Assembly (NCBI GenBank): GCA_905478765.1
Contig: CAJQJY010000005.1
Location: forward strand, 1-64,000
Direction of reading: 5' to 3'
From: an uncultured Flavobacteriales bacterium
GTDB taxonomy: Bacteria > Bacteroidota > Bacteroidia > Flavobacteriales > BACL11
DNA length: 64,000 nt
In this document: in pieces, positions 1 to 12,383 of the stretch
How positions within the stretch are numbered: position 1 is the first letter of the stretch
Layout: every line of letters starts with the position of its first letter
The notes under the pieces: generated by a model
What the model was told of the DNA's origin: nothing
What the model saw: the letters and a program-made list of their open reading frames with translations, nothing else
Databases searched by the model: none
Position numbers and translations under genes: made by a program

Positions 1-951
1 TCCAAAACTCTTAAAATATTAGTTGTTCGTTTTTCTTCAATTGGTGATATTGTACTAACAACACCTGTAGTAAGAATGCTTAAAACTCAATTAAATACTG
101 AGGTGCATTTTCTTACTAAAGCCCCTTTCGTTTCGCTTTTAAAAAACAATCCTTATGTTGATTCAATCTTTCAGATTGACAAATCAATTAATGAAGTTAT
201 TTCTGATTTAAAAAAAGAAAATTACGATTATGTAATTGATTTACATTCTAATTTAAGAACTCAAATCTTGAAATTAAAACTGGGTGTTACTGCTAAAAGT
301 TTTAATAAATTGAATTGGGAGAAATTTTTTTTAACTAACTTTAAAACCAATATTTTACCAGATGTTCATATTGTAGACAGGTATTTGGATACGGTAAAAT
401 TTTTAGGAATTACTAATGATAATAAAGGCCTAGATTTCTTTTTATCTGATGCTGATAAGGTTGATTTGGTAGAATTCCAAAAGGATTATATTGCTTTTGT
501 AATTGGAGGGCAACATACTACTAAAATCCTACCAACTGCCAAGATTATTTCTATTTGCAAAAAGTTAAATAAAGCTGTTTTACTAATTGGAGGACCAAAT
601 GATATTGAAAGAGGTGATGAAATTTCAAAAGCATCTAGCGCAATAAATACCTGTGGTGATTATTCACTTTTACAGTCTGCTTTTTTGATTAAAAACTCAG
701 CATATGTAATCAGTCATGATACTGGAATGATGCATATTGCAGCTGCTTTTAAAAAGAAAATTTATTCTGTTTGGGGAAATACGATACCTGAGTTCGGAAT
801 GTATCCTTATCTTTCTGATAAAAATTCTAAATTGATAGAAGTTAAAGATTTAAGTTGCAGACCTTGTAGTAAGATTGGGTATGATAAATGCCCAAAAGGA
901 CATTTTAAATGCATGCACGAAATTGATGACAATCAGTTTTTAAGCGAATAA
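1..951 (+). CDS. Glycosyltransferase family 9 (heptosyltransferase-like), 5' end outside the window
   Basis: Frame is open from base 1 (SKTLKILVVRFSSIGDIVLTTPVVRML...), upstream of the ORF-track Met at 76. N-terminal 'RFSSIGDIVLTTP' and C-terminal 'SHDTGMMHIAAAF' are typical of GT9. Confidence 0.9.
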   Translation, partial: SKTLKILVVRFSSIGDIVLTTPVVRMLKTQLNTEVHFLTKAPFVSLLKNNPYVDSIFQIDKSINEVISDLKKENYDYVIDLHSNLRTQILKLKLGVTAKSFNKLNWEKFFLTNFKTNILPDVHIVDRYLDTVKFLGITNDNKGLDFFLSDADKVDLVEFQKDYIAFVIGGQHTTKILPTAKIISICKKLNKAVLLIGGPNDIERGDEISKASSAINTCGDYSLLQSAFLIKNSAYVISHDTGMMHIAAAFKKKIYSVWGNTIPEFGMYPYLSDKNSKLIEVKDLSCRPCSKIGYDKCPKGHFKCMHEIDDNQFLSE

Positions 952-1449
952 CGCTTTAAGCTCTGTTGCTTCACTAGGTTTCATCCTCCCAGATAATATT
1001 AAAGAAAGTTGTCTTCTTCTTAAAGCCCCTTCAAAACGACTTTTTTCTTCTTTCGACTCAGGCGTTAATTGTGGCACATCAATAGGGTTCCCTAGTTGAT
1101 CCACCGCTACAAAAGTGTAAATTGCTTCATTACATTTTATTTTTCCTTTGTGTTGTTTATTCTCCATCCATACATCAACAATTACCTCCATTGATGAGGT
1201 GAAAGCTCGAGATACTTTAGCTTCCAGAGTTACTATGCTTCCTGCTGGAATTGCTTTTGCAAAAGAGACATTATTTACAGATGCCGTTACAACTATCCTT
1301 CCACAATGCCTATGTGCTGCAATTGCAGTTGCAATATCCATCCAATGCAATAATCTACCCCCCATAAGGTTGTTCAAATTATTAGTATCATTTGGCAATA
1401 CAATTTCAGTTGTAATTGAAAGTGACTCGCTAGGTGTTTTTGCTTTCAT
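940..1449 (-). CDS. Acyl-CoA thioesterase (hotdog fold)
   Basis: 'NNLNNLMGGRLLHWMDIATAIAAHRHC' hotdog signature. Start trimmed to MKAKTPSES because the longer ORF overlaps the upstream gene. Confidence 0.85.
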   Translation of the reverse strand: MKAKTPSESLSITTEIVLPNDTNNLNNLMGGRLLHWMDIATAIAAHRHCGRIVVTASVNNVSFAKAIPAGSIVTLEAKVSRAFTSSMEVIVDVWMENKQHKGKIKCNEAIYTFVAVDQLGNPIDVPQLTPESKEEKSRFEGALRRRQLSLILSGRMKPSEATELKALFA

Positions 1450-1453
1450 ACGT

Positions 1454-2410
1454 TTATTTTGTAAGCAACCAAGCAGATGCATTTGCTTGTTGAATTTTGT
1501 TTAATGCTAATACAGCTTCTTTTCTATTTTTGTACGATTCATAGCTTACTCTAAGTAGATTTCCTCCCTCAATAATTTCAGCATTGTAGTTCCATCTGGT
1601 AAGTTTATCAAGCATTTTATTTGCATTTTTCTGCTCAGAAAATGCTCCAGCTATAATGTAGTAAGTTTTTTGTTGAGTAAAAACTGGAGATTCAACTTCT
1701 TCAATAATAGGTGTTTCAATTATTTCAGGTGAAACTTCAATAATATGGTCTTTTACAGTAATTATTTCTACAACTTCAGTTATTTTTTCAGTAGTAGTAA
1801 ATGGGCTTAAAGTGGCCATTTGTGTGTAAACATTATTGATTCTTTCTTGCTGAGAAATGCTTAAATAAGAAAGAGCAAACAATGGTATTAAAACTGCAAC
1901 TGCTCTTAATAAAGTTTTAGGATTTCTGCTTTTTGTTCTTATTGTTTGAACTGTAGCTTCAACTTGTTTTTTAGAATCGGATTTACTTGTAACTGGTTTG
2001 CTGTAGTTAACTTTCATCCCAAAAGAATCTAAACTATAATTAGTTGAGCTGTCTTGTAAAAAGAGTATATTACCCTCTCTCCCAACTGTAAAAAGTCCAA
2101 TTTTTTCAATTCTCAATACTTTGGAAGTGTTTAATTTCCCATTGCTTTCATCAGAAAATATTGTTACATTCTGCTTTGCAATATCTTGTGCAACCCCTTC
2201 TTGATTTGCGATATGAGAGATTAGTAAGCCATCATTTGTTTTTAAGTTGGTATTAAATAAAACCTGTTTTGATGGTGGCGTTAAAGCCCCAGTAGTTTTA
2301 TTTAGTTTAGCTGATTGTCTGTTTCCAACAAAACCACCAAACTCTGGTACAATTACACAATCGTGTAAAAAAAGTAATTCTGAAATATAATGCGCTACTG
2401 ATTTATTCAT
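1454..2410 (-). CDS. SPOR-domain protein with N-terminal CCDC81-like/HU-like domain
   Basis: N-term 'ISELLFLHDCVIVPEFGGFVGN', central TM, C-term SPOR-like 'YYIIAGAFSEQKNANKMLDKL'. Confidence 0.8.
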   Translation of the reverse strand: MNKSVAHYISELLFLHDCVIVPEFGGFVGNRQSAKLNKTTGALTPPSKQVLFNTNLKTNDGLLISHIANQEGVAQDIAKQNVTIFSDESNGKLNTSKVLRIEKIGLFTVGREGNILFLQDSSTNYSLDSFGMKVNYSKPVTSKSDSKKQVEATVQTIRTKSRNPKTLLRAVAVLIPLFALSYLSISQQERINNVYTQMATLSPFTTTEKITEVVEIITVKDHIIEVSPEIIETPIIEEVESPVFTQQKTYYIIAGAFSEQKNANKMLDKLTRWNYNAEIIEGGNLLRVSYESYKNRKEAVLALNKIQQANASAWLLTK

Positions 2411-2428
2411 AGTGCGAAATTAAGGAAT

Positions 2429-3142
2429 TTATCTCATTTGTCGCTTTATTTTTTCAATATCCTCAGGAGTATCAACTGAGATGGCTTCAAAAGTAGTAAT
2501 TCCAACCTTAATTTTATAACCATTATCAAGCCATCTTAGTTGCTCTAATCTTTCTCTAATTTCGTTTTTACTTTGTGGTAGCTTGCATATATCTTTAAGT
2601 GTATTTGTCCTAAAAGCATAAATTCCGATGTGTTTAAAATAAGTGCCTTCACTTGAAATATTTGTTATTTTCCTACAAAAATTTAAAGCATAATTATTGC
2701 TGTCAAATAAAGCTTTCGGACTGTTTTTATCAGCTACTAAATTGATGTCATAAATTTGTTTTGCAAGCGTTCCTATTTGAGTTTTTTCATCATTAAAAAG
2801 AGCTATGATTTCTTCAATTTGTATAGCGTTGATATAAGGCTCATCTCCTTGAATATTTACAATTATATCATAATTTTTATTTAATTTCTGGGCCACTTCA
2901 TTACACCTGTCTGTTCCGGATTGATGATTTTTTGATGTTATCATTGCCCTCCCACCAAATTCAATTACATGATTTAAGATTCTTTCATCATCAGTCGCAA
3001 CAATAATGTCCGAAAGTAGTTCGCATTTTTCACATTGCTCATACACTCTTTGTATCATGCTTTTACCTAAAATATCAGCCAAGGGTTTGCCCGGGAAACG
3101 ATTAGAAGCATAACGAGCAGGAATAACGCCAATTACTTTCAT
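2429..3142 (-). CDS. kdsB: 3-deoxy-manno-octulosonate cytidylyltransferase
   Basis: 'MKVIGVIPARYASNRFPGKPL', 'NIQGDEPYI', 'GIYAFR'. Start trimmed to MKVIGVIPARY. Confidence 0.93.
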   Translation of the reverse strand: MKVIGVIPARYASNRFPGKPLADILGKSMIQRVYEQCEKCELLSDIIVATDDERILNHVIEFGGRAMITSKNHQSGTDRCNEVAQKLNKNYDIIVNIQGDEPYINAIQIEEIIALFNDEKTQIGTLAKQIYDINLVADKNSPKALFDSNNYALNFCRKITNISSEGTYFKHIGIYAFRTNTLKDICKLPQSKNEIRERLEQLRWLDNGYKIKVGITTFEAISVDTPEDIEKIKRQMR

Positions 3143-3143
3143 T

Positions 3144-5537
3144 TTATATCTTGAAAGCCAATTGCATAGCAAAAGTTCTTGGAGACATCATAGTTGCGGG
3201 TCTTGTCATGTATTCTCTGTTGAACAGATTATTAATAATAAATCCAAGTTTAATCATATCGTTAAAATGATAGCCTAACCTAGCATCAATAATAAAATCT
3301 CCATTCTTTGCCTTTTCTCTTGCCTCGTTAATTCCAGGTATCCCGTCAAATAATCCTGGAATTCCCTCATTTATCAATTGTGTCGTAAATATTGAGTCTA
3401 TATTCTGCATAAAGTCGTTATATCTAAAACTTCCTCCAATAGCTATTTTTTTATAGATAATTTCTGCATCAATTTTTGCAATGTGTTGGTATCGATATTT
3501 TAAAACTGATTGGTCTGAGCTACTATTAGCATATGTGATAGATTGATCAGTGTTTTCGCTATGATCAAATCCATATGCGTATATTTCATCAGGAGAGAGA
3601 GAAAAATGATTCATATAAGTGTATCCGGCTAAAAGATTTAATGCTAAATTATTCGTTATTTTCCCTTGTCCGTTACAGCTTATTTCTATTCCACTAATTT
3701 GAGTATTACCAATATTTACTGATTTGAAGCCTAAACCAAGCAATGGGTCTACATCTGGATCTCCCCATTGATTAAAAGAAAATTCCATCATATCATCATA
3801 CTGCATTAAGAATGCTGATACGTCAATAAACCCTAGCCATTTTCCTTTCTTAATTCCCTGTTTAATTCCAATCTCTGAACTCCATCCGCTTTCTGGTTTT
3901 AGTTCAGGATTTGGATATATTTCAAGACCTCCCTGATTAGCACTAATAAACAATTCTGCCATGGCAGGAAAACGAAATCCTTGACCCCAAGAGGCCCTCA
4001 AATAAGTAGCTTCGGCAGCTTGATAATTTATCCCGGCTCTAAATACAGGCTTGCTTGCACTAAAATCATTTATAGAATCACCTTCGATTAAATATTTATT
4101 GTCAGAATGCAAAGTAAATTGTTCGTATCTAGCTCCAAATGAAATGTTTAAGTTGTTCCATTTTTTATCTAATTGAGCATATAAAGAGTGGTTTTTTTTG
4201 TAGTTATTTCCATTAAACAAATCAGAACGTGCATAAATAATTTCGTTAGAAGTACCAGTTGTGATTCGAAAATTATATTTTTCTAAATTCTTTTGCCACT
4301 GGTAGTCAGAGTAATAAGTTTCTGATTCATTATCTTGTCCACTATCTTGCCCTTTTGTGCTATTATCATTAATGACCTTTAAATATCGCGTTCGCAAAGA
4401 ATGTCTGTTATTGCCACTAATGTATGTTACACTAGGATCAATATTATAAGTATCTCCATTAGTATTTGTAATCTCATCATTAAGTGGAATATACGCTCTA
4501 TCGTACCCATCCCATATTATTGCTGAACCTGTTGTTTGGAATAAGAAGTTAGCATTTAAACCATAAGACAACCCTTCAATATTTTTACTTTTATAAGTTG
4601 AATTAATATTAAACCGTTTTCGATCTGTTACTTCCCCTCTTCTATATCCATCATCTGAAAAGATATTTCCTCCTAAAGATAAGTCAAGATTATTTAACTT
4701 CATAGCTTGTAAAAATTCAACGCCCTTAAAAGATCTTCTTTTCTCCCCATTCCAATTTAATTCTTCTCTTTCAGGCTTGTCAATTAGACCAAAATGCATA
4801 TTTACTTTTGTATAGCCAGGAAGTTTGTTTTTATAAATGTCTTTTTGGCTAGGGAATGCTGTTCTTATATTTATCACTCCATTAAGTGCAGATGACCCAT
4901 AAAGTGCAGATGATGCTCCTTTTAACACTTCAACTTGATTGATATTTTCAGTTGCTATCAGTTTCCATTGCACTTGCCCAGCATCTCCTGAAATTAAAGG
5001 CATATCATCAACCATTACTAATACACGAGTCCCCGCACCAAAACTCCAGCCACTTCCTCCTCTAATGTTTGCCTGTCCATCAGTAATATTTACGCCAGGT
5101 ATTTGATCCATAGCAGTTTGGATATCAGTGGTGTTTTTATTTTCAATCAAGCTAGGTTTTATTACCTCCATTGAAACTGTAATTTCCTCAATTTTCTGCT
5201 CAAATCTACCAGCAGAGACAACAACTGTACTTAATTGTTCTGATGAAGGAACTAAAAAAATATCTAGAGTTGTCACCTCATTTTTATTTAAGGATATAGT
5301 TTTTACGACCTCATCATATCCAATATACTTAAAAGTAATTTGATGCTCTCCTACATCCTCTAAAATTTGATAGTTCCCATCAAAATCGGTAGCAGTACCG
5401 TTTCCATCATTTAGGATAATATTGACACCAATTAATCTTTCAAATGTATTAGCATCCTTTATTGTTCCGCTAATTGTTTGTGCATTTGCTTCAAAAATTA
5501 ATAATGCAAGTACAATAATAGTATAGGTTTTTCTCAT
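3144..5537 (-). CDS. TonB-dependent receptor with carboxypeptidase-like regulatory domain
   Basis: Signal peptide, CarboxypepD_reg-like N-term (ISGTIKDANTFERLIGVNI), plug domain (VNITDGQANIRGGSGWSFGAGTRVLVMVDDMP), C-terminal barrel ending in 'FAMQLAFKI'. Confidence 0.9.
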   Translation of the reverse strand: MRKTYTIIVLALLIFEANAQTISGTIKDANTFERLIGVNIILNDGNGTATDFDGNYQILEDVGEHQITFKYIGYDEVVKTISLNKNEVTTLDIFLVPSSEQLSTVVVSAGRFEQKIEEITVSMEVIKPSLIENKNTTDIQTAMDQIPGVNITDGQANIRGGSGWSFGAGTRVLVMVDDMPLISGDAGQVQWKLIATENINQVEVLKGASSALYGSSALNGVINIRTAFPSQKDIYKNKLPGYTKVNMHFGLIDKPEREELNWNGEKRRSFKGVEFLQAMKLNNLDLSLGGNIFSDDGYRRGEVTDRKRFNINSTYKSKNIEGLSYGLNANFLFQTTGSAIIWDGYDRAYIPLNDEITNTNGDTYNIDPSVTYISGNNRHSLRTRYLKVINDNSTKGQDSGQDNESETYYSDYQWQKNLEKYNFRITTGTSNEIIYARSDLFNGNNYKKNHSLYAQLDKKWNNLNISFGARYEQFTLHSDNKYLIEGDSINDFSASKPVFRAGINYQAAEATYLRASWGQGFRFPAMAELFISANQGGLEIYPNPELKPESGWSSEIGIKQGIKKGKWLGFIDVSAFLMQYDDMMEFSFNQWGDPDVDPLLGLGFKSVNIGNTQISGIEISCNGQGKITNNLALNLLAGYTYMNHFSLSPDEIYAYGFDHSENTDQSITYANSSSDQSVLKYRYQHIAKIDAEIIYKKIAIGGSFRYNDFMQNIDSIFTTQLINEGIPGLFDGIPGINEAREKAKNGDFIIDARLGYHFNDMIKLGFIINNLFNREYMTRPATMMSPRTFAMQLAFKI

Positions 5538-5736
5538 ATTGTTGCGGAAATTTTTACAAAGATAAAAAATTGAATGAGAGTTATGGCTTTACCTTTAATT
5601 GATGCAATATTTGAAGTTATGTTTTTAATAAAGTAGCTAAGGACTTTTACAAGATGAATTTAAAGCAATAATATTATCTTTTCCAACTAAAATTTATAAG
5701 AAGAATATATAATTTTTTTTCTCTTTAGAAAAATAA

Positions 5737-7122
<1,386 letters not shown>

Positions 7123-8211
7123 GTGTTAATTTTTGATTATTTTAAAAAAAATGTTAGACAATTAAAATCAAATAATTCTAATAGTTTACCAACTAAGAAT
7201 ACTATTTTTTTACTTGGTTTAAGTGAATTATTTATTGTAGTTGTTGGAATTCTTTTAGCACTTTATATTGATAGGTGGAACTCTACAAGAAATTTTGAGA
7301 AACAATATGAGAATACACTAAGAATAGTTCAACAAAATATCGAAAGTGATATTTTTAATTCCGATGGTGTAATTGCACATTTTAACTCAAGAGATTCTCT
7401 ACGTCATAATATAATGTTAAATAAATTTGATCGTAAATATTATGAAAATGGTGTTTCTTATTGGCAAAAGGCAATTGTTTTTTATGATCAATTTGAAATT
7501 GCTACAGATGGGTATAATTTATTACTTGATATGAATGAGGATATTCCTAATAGATATTATGAGATTAATAAAAAAATCAAAAAATTATATAAGAGAATTC
7601 CAAGTATTGATGAATACAATAAGAATTTTAAGGAGATAATTTGGAGTATACATAATGAGTTAACTCATTCATACTGGTTTTGGATTGATGACTATTACGG
7701 AAAAATGAGTAAGGAGCAAATAGATTTTTATATTTCTGACCCTTATTATAAAGCTTTAGTTCAAAAAGTTTTAAATGCATCCGCTCTTTTAAATGGACTT
7801 GCTAGAGCTCACAGGATTGAGGCTATTGATATTTATAATGATATAAATGAAATACTTGGTCCATCAAAAGATGTTCCTGAAAACATAACATATATCTTAA
7901 CAGATTCAGTAACTAAAAAATATATTGGAAAATACAAAATGGTTGAAGGGGATACTAGTAAGTGGTTCCCAAAATACTATTCTGACAATTTAATTTTAGA
8001 AATTGGACTTAAAGATAGTATTCTATATTTAATGCAAGACAATGAATACGCTAGCAAACTTTATTACTTTAATAGAATAAAACCAAGTAATACGTATCCA
8101 ATCAAAAAACATCATGTTTTTATTTCAAGTACAGGTTTTTTTGAGTTTTATAAAAATGGCAATCTAAAGGTAGGAGCTGCTGGGCCATATTCAATTTGGG
8201 AAAAACAATAG
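7123..8211 (+). CDS. DUF6090-like hypothetical protein with one N-terminal TM helix
   Basis: 'GLSELFIVVVGILLALYIDRWNSTRNFEKQYENTLRIVQQNIESD' resembles the Bacteroidetes DUF6090 N-term. GTG start abutting gdhA stop. Confidence 0.65.
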   Translation: MLIFDYFKKNVRQLKSNNSNSLPTKNTIFLLGLSELFIVVVGILLALYIDRWNSTRNFEKQYENTLRIVQQNIESDIFNSDGVIAHFNSRDSLRHNIMLNKFDRKYYENGVSYWQKAIVFYDQFEIATDGYNLLLDMNEDIPNRYYEINKKIKKLYKRIPSIDEYNKNFKEIIWSIHNELTHSYWFWIDDYYGKMSKEQIDFYISDPYYKALVQKVLNASALLNGLARAHRIEAIDIYNDINEILGPSKDVPENITYILTDSVTKKYIGKYKMVEGDTSKWFPKYYSDNLILEIGLKDSILYLMQDNEYASKLYYFNRIKPSNTYPIKKHHVFISSTGFFEFYKNGNLKVGAAGPYSIWEKQ

Positions 8212-8298
8212 CATTAAAAAAAATACATAATCTTATGTTTAGAAATAATATTTTTACTCCTTTTTATGTAATTTTGTTTGTAATAAAAAATATACGTT

Positions 8299-9498
8299 AT
8301 GATAGGTAAATTTCAACAGCAATTAAAGAATGAATTAGCAAGTATTTCAGAGGCTGGATTGTTTAAAAAAGAAAGAATTATTATACAGCCTCAGTCCACA
8401 AAAGTTGAGGTGGATACAGGTGAAAAGGTACTTAATTTTTGTGCTAATAATTATTTAGGATTATCCTCTCACCCAGAAGTTGTTAAAGCTGCTAAAGATG
8501 CGTTAGATACTCATGGTTTTGGAATGTCTTCAGTACGCTTTATTTGTGGGACCCAAGATATTCATAAACAGCTTGAAAAAAAAATATCTTCTTTTTTATC
8601 TACTGAAGACACAATTTTATATGCCGCTGCATTTGATGCAAATGGAGGTTTATTTGAGCCATTATTTAGTAAAGAGGATGCTATTATTTCCGACTCATTA
8701 AATCATGCATCAATAATTGACGGTGTTAGACTATGTAAGGCTGAAAGGTACAGGTATAATAATAATGACATGTCTGATTTAGAAGTTCAATTAATTAAAT
8801 CACAATCTCAAAGAAATAGGGTAATAGTGACAGATGGTGTTTTTTCTATGGATGGATATATTGCTCAACTTGATAAAATTTGTGACTTAGCAGAAAAATA
8901 TGATGCTCTTGTAATGGTGGATGATTGTCATTCTACTGGATTTTTAGGCCCTACAGGTAGAGGTACTCATGAGCATTGCAATGTTGTTGGAAGAGTAGAC
9001 ATTATAACTGGTACTCTTGGAAAAGCATTAGGAGGAGCAATGGGAGGTTTTACTTCTGGAAAAAAAGAAATTATTGAGATGTTGAGGCAGAAATCACGTC
9101 CTTATCTTTTTTCAAATTCTTTAGCACCTTCAATCGTTGGTGCAAGTATAAAAGTTCTTGATATTTTATCGGACTCTACATTTTTAAGAGATAAATTAGA
9201 ATCTAATACTAAATATTTTAGAGAAAAAATATCTGAAGCTGGTTTTGATATAAAAGAAGGAGTGCATGCAATTGTACCAGTAATGTTGTATGATGCAAAA
9301 CTTTCACAAATAATGTCGGATAAACTGTTAGAAGAAGGGATTTATGTAATCGGTTTCTTTTACCCAGTTGTTCCTAAAAATCAAGCAAGAATTAGGGTGC
9401 AAATTTCTGCAGCACACAGTCGTAAAAATCTGGACAAAGCCATAGCTGCTTTTACTAAGATTGGTAAAGAGTTAAACGTTATAAGCATTAATAGCTAA
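8299..9498 (+). CDS. kbl: Glycine C-acetyltransferase / 2-amino-3-ketobutyrate CoA ligase
   Basis: '[16 protein letters not shown]', '[20 protein letters not shown]', '[19 protein letters not shown]' PLP site. Confidence 0.93.
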   Translation: MIGKFQQQLKNELASISEAGLFKKERIIIQPQSTKVEVDTGEKVLNFCANNYLGLSSHPEVVKAAKDALDTHGFGMSSVRFICGTQDIHKQLEKKISSFLSTEDTILYAAAFDANGGLFEPLFSKEDAIISDSLNHASIIDGVRLCKAERYRYNNNDMSDLEVQLIKSQSQRNRVIVTDGVFSMDGYIAQLDKICDLAEKYDALVMVDDCHSTGFLGPTGRGTHEHCNVVGRVDIITGTLGKALGGAMGGFTSGKKEIIEMLRQKSRPYLFSNSLAPSIVGASIKVLDILSDSTFLRDKLESNTKYFREKISEAGFDIKEGVHAIVPVMLYDAKLSQIMSDKLLEEGIYVIGFFYPVVPKNQARIRVQISAAHSRKNLDKAIAAFTKIGKELNVISINS

Positions 9499-9503
9499 TA
9501 ATA

Positions 9504-9534
9504 TTTTGCAGAAATAGAAAAAAGTGTAATTTTG
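9504..9534 (+). promoter_or_regulatory. Bacteroidetes-type promoter of rplM (TTTTG-N18-TAATTTTG)
   Basis: TTTTG at 9504-9508 and TAATTTTG at 9527-9534 match the TTG/TAnnTTTG consensus at acceptable spacing. Confidence 0.6.
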
Positions 9535-9569
9535 CAGCCCTTTTATAAAAGGATTAAAAAAAAAAAATA

Positions 9570-10025
9570 GTGGATACATTAAGTTACAAAACATTATCAG
9601 CAAATAAAGAGACAGCAAACAAAGAATGGTTTGTTGTTAATGCTGAAGGACAAACTCTTGGAAGAATGGCATCAAAGATTGCTAAAGTTTTAAGAGGAAA
9701 ATATAAAACAAACTTTACTCCACATGCTGATTGTGGTGATTACGTTATCGTTATAAATGCGGGCAAAATTGTTATGACAGGTAATAAAATGAAAGATAGA
9801 AGAATCTTTTCTCACACAGGTTATCCTGGAGGTCAAAAGAGAATTTCTCCTGTACAAATGCTTACAAAAGATGAAACTTCTGTTGTAAGACATGCAGTAA
9901 AAGGAATGTTACCTGGAAATAAACTAGGAGCCGCTATCTTAAAAAACTGTTATATCTATGCAGGATCAGAGCACGACCAAGAAGCTCAAAAACCAAAAGC
10001 TCTTAACTTAAACGATTTAAAATAA
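9570..10025 (+). CDS. rplM: 50S ribosomal protein L13
   Basis: '[27 protein letters not shown]', 'HTGYPGG'. GTG start. Confidence 0.96.
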   Translation: MDTLSYKTLSANKETANKEWFVVNAEGQTLGRMASKIAKVLRGKYKTNFTPHADCGDYVIVINAGKIVMTGNKMKDRRIFSHTGYPGGQKRISPVQMLTKDETSVVRHAVKGMLPGNKLGAAILKNCYIYAGSEHDQEAQKPKALNLNDLK

Positions 10026-10027
10026 TT

Positions 10028-10414
10028 ATGGAGACAATTCACACAATTGGTAGAAGAAAAGCTTCTGTTGCTAGAATCTACATGTCAAAAGGAAAAGGAA
10101 ATATTACTGTAAATGGTAAAGATTTTAAAGAGTATTTTCCAGTTGATACTATGCAGTTTAAATTAGAACAACCATTTAAAATTTCTGACTTAGTTGGAAA
10201 ATTTGATGTAAAAGTTAATGTAAATGGCGGAGGTAACACTGGTCAAGTTGAGGCAATTCGTTTAGCTATCTCAAGAGCTTTATGTGAGTTAGATGCTGAA
10301 AACAGACCTGCTTTAAAGGCTGATGGCTTATTAACAAGAGACTCAAGAGTTGTTGAGCGTAAAAAACCTGGCCAGAAAAAAGCAAGGAAGAAATTCCAAT
10401 GGGTTAAAAGATAG
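10028..10414 (+). CDS. rpsI: 30S ribosomal protein S9
   Basis: '[16 protein letters not shown]...[24 protein letters not shown]'. Confidence 0.97.
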   Translation: METIHTIGRRKASVARIYMSKGKGNITVNGKDFKEYFPVDTMQFKLEQPFKISDLVGKFDVKVNVNGGGNTGQVEAIRLAISRALCELDAENRPALKADGLLTRDSRVVERKKPGQKKARKKFQWVKR

Positions 10415-10511
10415 AAACAATCAATTTATTAATAAATGTTTAGCATCTAAACTATTAGGACAAGTTAATAACTTCTACCTAGCAGTTGCTTAACGAAAAA
10501 AGAAAGTAAAC

Positions 10512-11264
10512 ATGTCAAGAACAAATTTCAAGGAATTATTAGAAGCAGGTGTGCATTTTGGTCACCTAAAGAAGAAGTTTAATCCAGCTATGAGACCATT
10601 TGTGTTCATGGAGCGTAGCGGCATTCATATTATTGATCTTAATAAAACAGTAGCAATGCTTGAAGATGCTGCTGCTGCTTTGAAACAAATAGCAAAATCA
10701 GGAAAAAAGATTTTATTTGTTGCTACAAAAAAACAAGCTAAAGGTATTGTTGCTGAAACTGCTGCGGCTTTAAATATGCCTTTTATTACTGAGAGATGGC
10801 CTGGTGGTTTATTAACTAACTTTGCTACTATCCGTAAGTCAATTAAAAAAATGCAAACTATTGATAAAATGAAAGAGAATGGAACATTCGATTCATTATC
10901 AAAAAGAGAAAGATTACAAATTGACAGACAAAGAGCAAAACTAGACTTAAATTTAGGTAGTATTGTAAAAATGACGAGAATGCCAGAAGCGGTATTTATT
11001 GTTGATACAGGTAAAGAGAATATCGCATTGGCTGAGGCTAATAAGCTAGGTATTCGTTCTTTTGCTATGAATGACACTAATACAAATCCTAACTTGGTAA
11101 GTTTCCCTATTCCTTCTAATGATGATGCTTCAAAATCAATTCAATGTATTATGTCAATTGTAAAAACTGCAATTGCTGAAGGTTTAGAAGAAAGAGGAGC
11201 TGATCAAGAAGCTAAAGCTGTTGAGAAGAAAGAAAAAGCAAAGAAAATTACGGAAGAGAAATAA
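10512..11264 (+). CDS. rpsB: 30S ribosomal protein S2
   Basis: 'FKELLEAGVHFGHLKKKFNPAMRPFVF', 'ERWPGGLLTNFATI'. Confidence 0.97.
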   Translation: MSRTNFKELLEAGVHFGHLKKKFNPAMRPFVFMERSGIHIIDLNKTVAMLEDAAAALKQIAKSGKKILFVATKKQAKGIVAETAAALNMPFITERWPGGLLTNFATIRKSIKKMQTIDKMKENGTFDSLSKRERLQIDRQRAKLDLNLGSIVKMTRMPEAVFIVDTGKENIALAEANKLGIRSFAMNDTNTNPNLVSFPIPSNDDASKSIQCIMSIVKTAIAEGLEERGADQEAKAVEKKEKAKKITEEK

Positions 11265-11293
11265 TTCATAAACCTATTTAAAAAAGATATAAC

Positions 11294-12259
11294 ATGGGAG
11301 CAATTAAAGCGGCTGATGTAGCTAAATTAAGAAAGCAATCAGGGGCAGGAATGATGGATTGTAAAAATGCACTAGTTGAAGCAAATGGAGATTTTGATGC
11401 AGCAATTAATGTATTAAGAAAAAAGGGACAAAAAGTAGCAGCTAAGCGTGCTGATAGAGATACAACTGAAGGAATCGCTATTACTAAAATTAATGCTGAT
11501 AAAACTGCTGGTATAGCAATTGTATTAGCTTGTGAAACTGATTTTGTTGCTATTAATGATTCATTTAAAGCTATGGCTTCCGATTTTGTTAATGTAGCTT
11601 TAAATCATTCTGATAAAGACAGTTTTCTTGCGGCGGATTTTGGTGGAATGACTGTTGCTGAAAAATTAACTGAGCAAACAGGTGTAATTGGAGAAAAAAT
11701 TGAAATTACAGCATTTGAAAGAGTTGAATCTGCTTTTGTAGGTTCATATACTCACGGATCAAAAATTGCAGTTTTAGTTGGATTAAATAATACAGTTGAT
11801 AATGCTGAGGAATTAGCAAAGGATTTATCAATGCAAGTAGCATCAATGGGTGCAACTACTTTATCTTACAAGGATTTTGATTCCGCATTTGTTGCGTCAG
11901 AAACGGAAGCAAGAATTGCTGCTATTGAAAAAGATAATATTGAATTAGGAAGGCTAGGGAAAGCATTAAAAAATGTTCCTCAATATATTTCAATGGTACA
12001 ATTAACTGATGATGTAATGACAAAAGTAAAGAATGAGGTAGAAGCTAAATTAGCATCTGAAGGTAAACCTGAACAAATTTGGGATAGAATTGTTCCTGGA
12101 AAAATGGATAGATTTGTTTCTGATAACACAACTTTGGATCAAGAAATGTGTTTATTAGACCAAGACTTCATTAAAGATGAGAAGAAAAATGTTGCTGATT
12201 ACATTGCTACTTATGGTGATGTTGCTGTAAGCACTTTCAAAAGAGTATCTTTAGGATAA
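11294..12259 (+). CDS. tsf: Elongation factor Ts
   Basis: 'KLRKQSGAGMMDCKNALVEANGDFDAAINVLRKKG'. Confidence 0.96.
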   Translation: MGAIKAADVAKLRKQSGAGMMDCKNALVEANGDFDAAINVLRKKGQKVAAKRADRDTTEGIAITKINADKTAGIAIVLACETDFVAINDSFKAMASDFVNVALNHSDKDSFLAADFGGMTVAEKLTEQTGVIGEKIEITAFERVESAFVGSYTHGSKIAVLVGLNNTVDNAEELAKDLSMQVASMGATTLSYKDFDSAFVASETEARIAAIEKDNIELGRLGKALKNVPQYISMVQLTDDVMTKVKNEVEAKLASEGKPEQIWDRIVPGKMDRFVSDNTTLDQEMCLLDQDFIKDEKKNVADYIATYGDVAVSTFKRVSLG

Positions 12260-12280
12260 TCTTTATAAATATAGAATCTT

Positions 12281-12310
12281 AAAACCACTCTTACTAGGGT
12301 GGTTTTTTTA
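12281..12310 (+). terminator. Rho-independent terminator after tsf
   Basis: AAAACCAC...GTGGTTTT hairpin followed by a T run. Confidence 0.8.
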
Positions 12311-12383
12311 TATTTAAAAATTCTGATCATCTTAATTTTTACTTTAACTGATTTATCTATCTTTGAAAAACTTTAAAAGCTTT

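Noticed and set aside
1148-1504. 118-aa plus-strand ORF antisense to the thioesterase gene
   Set aside because: Shadow ORF opposite a well-supported CDS; the composition is not protein-like.
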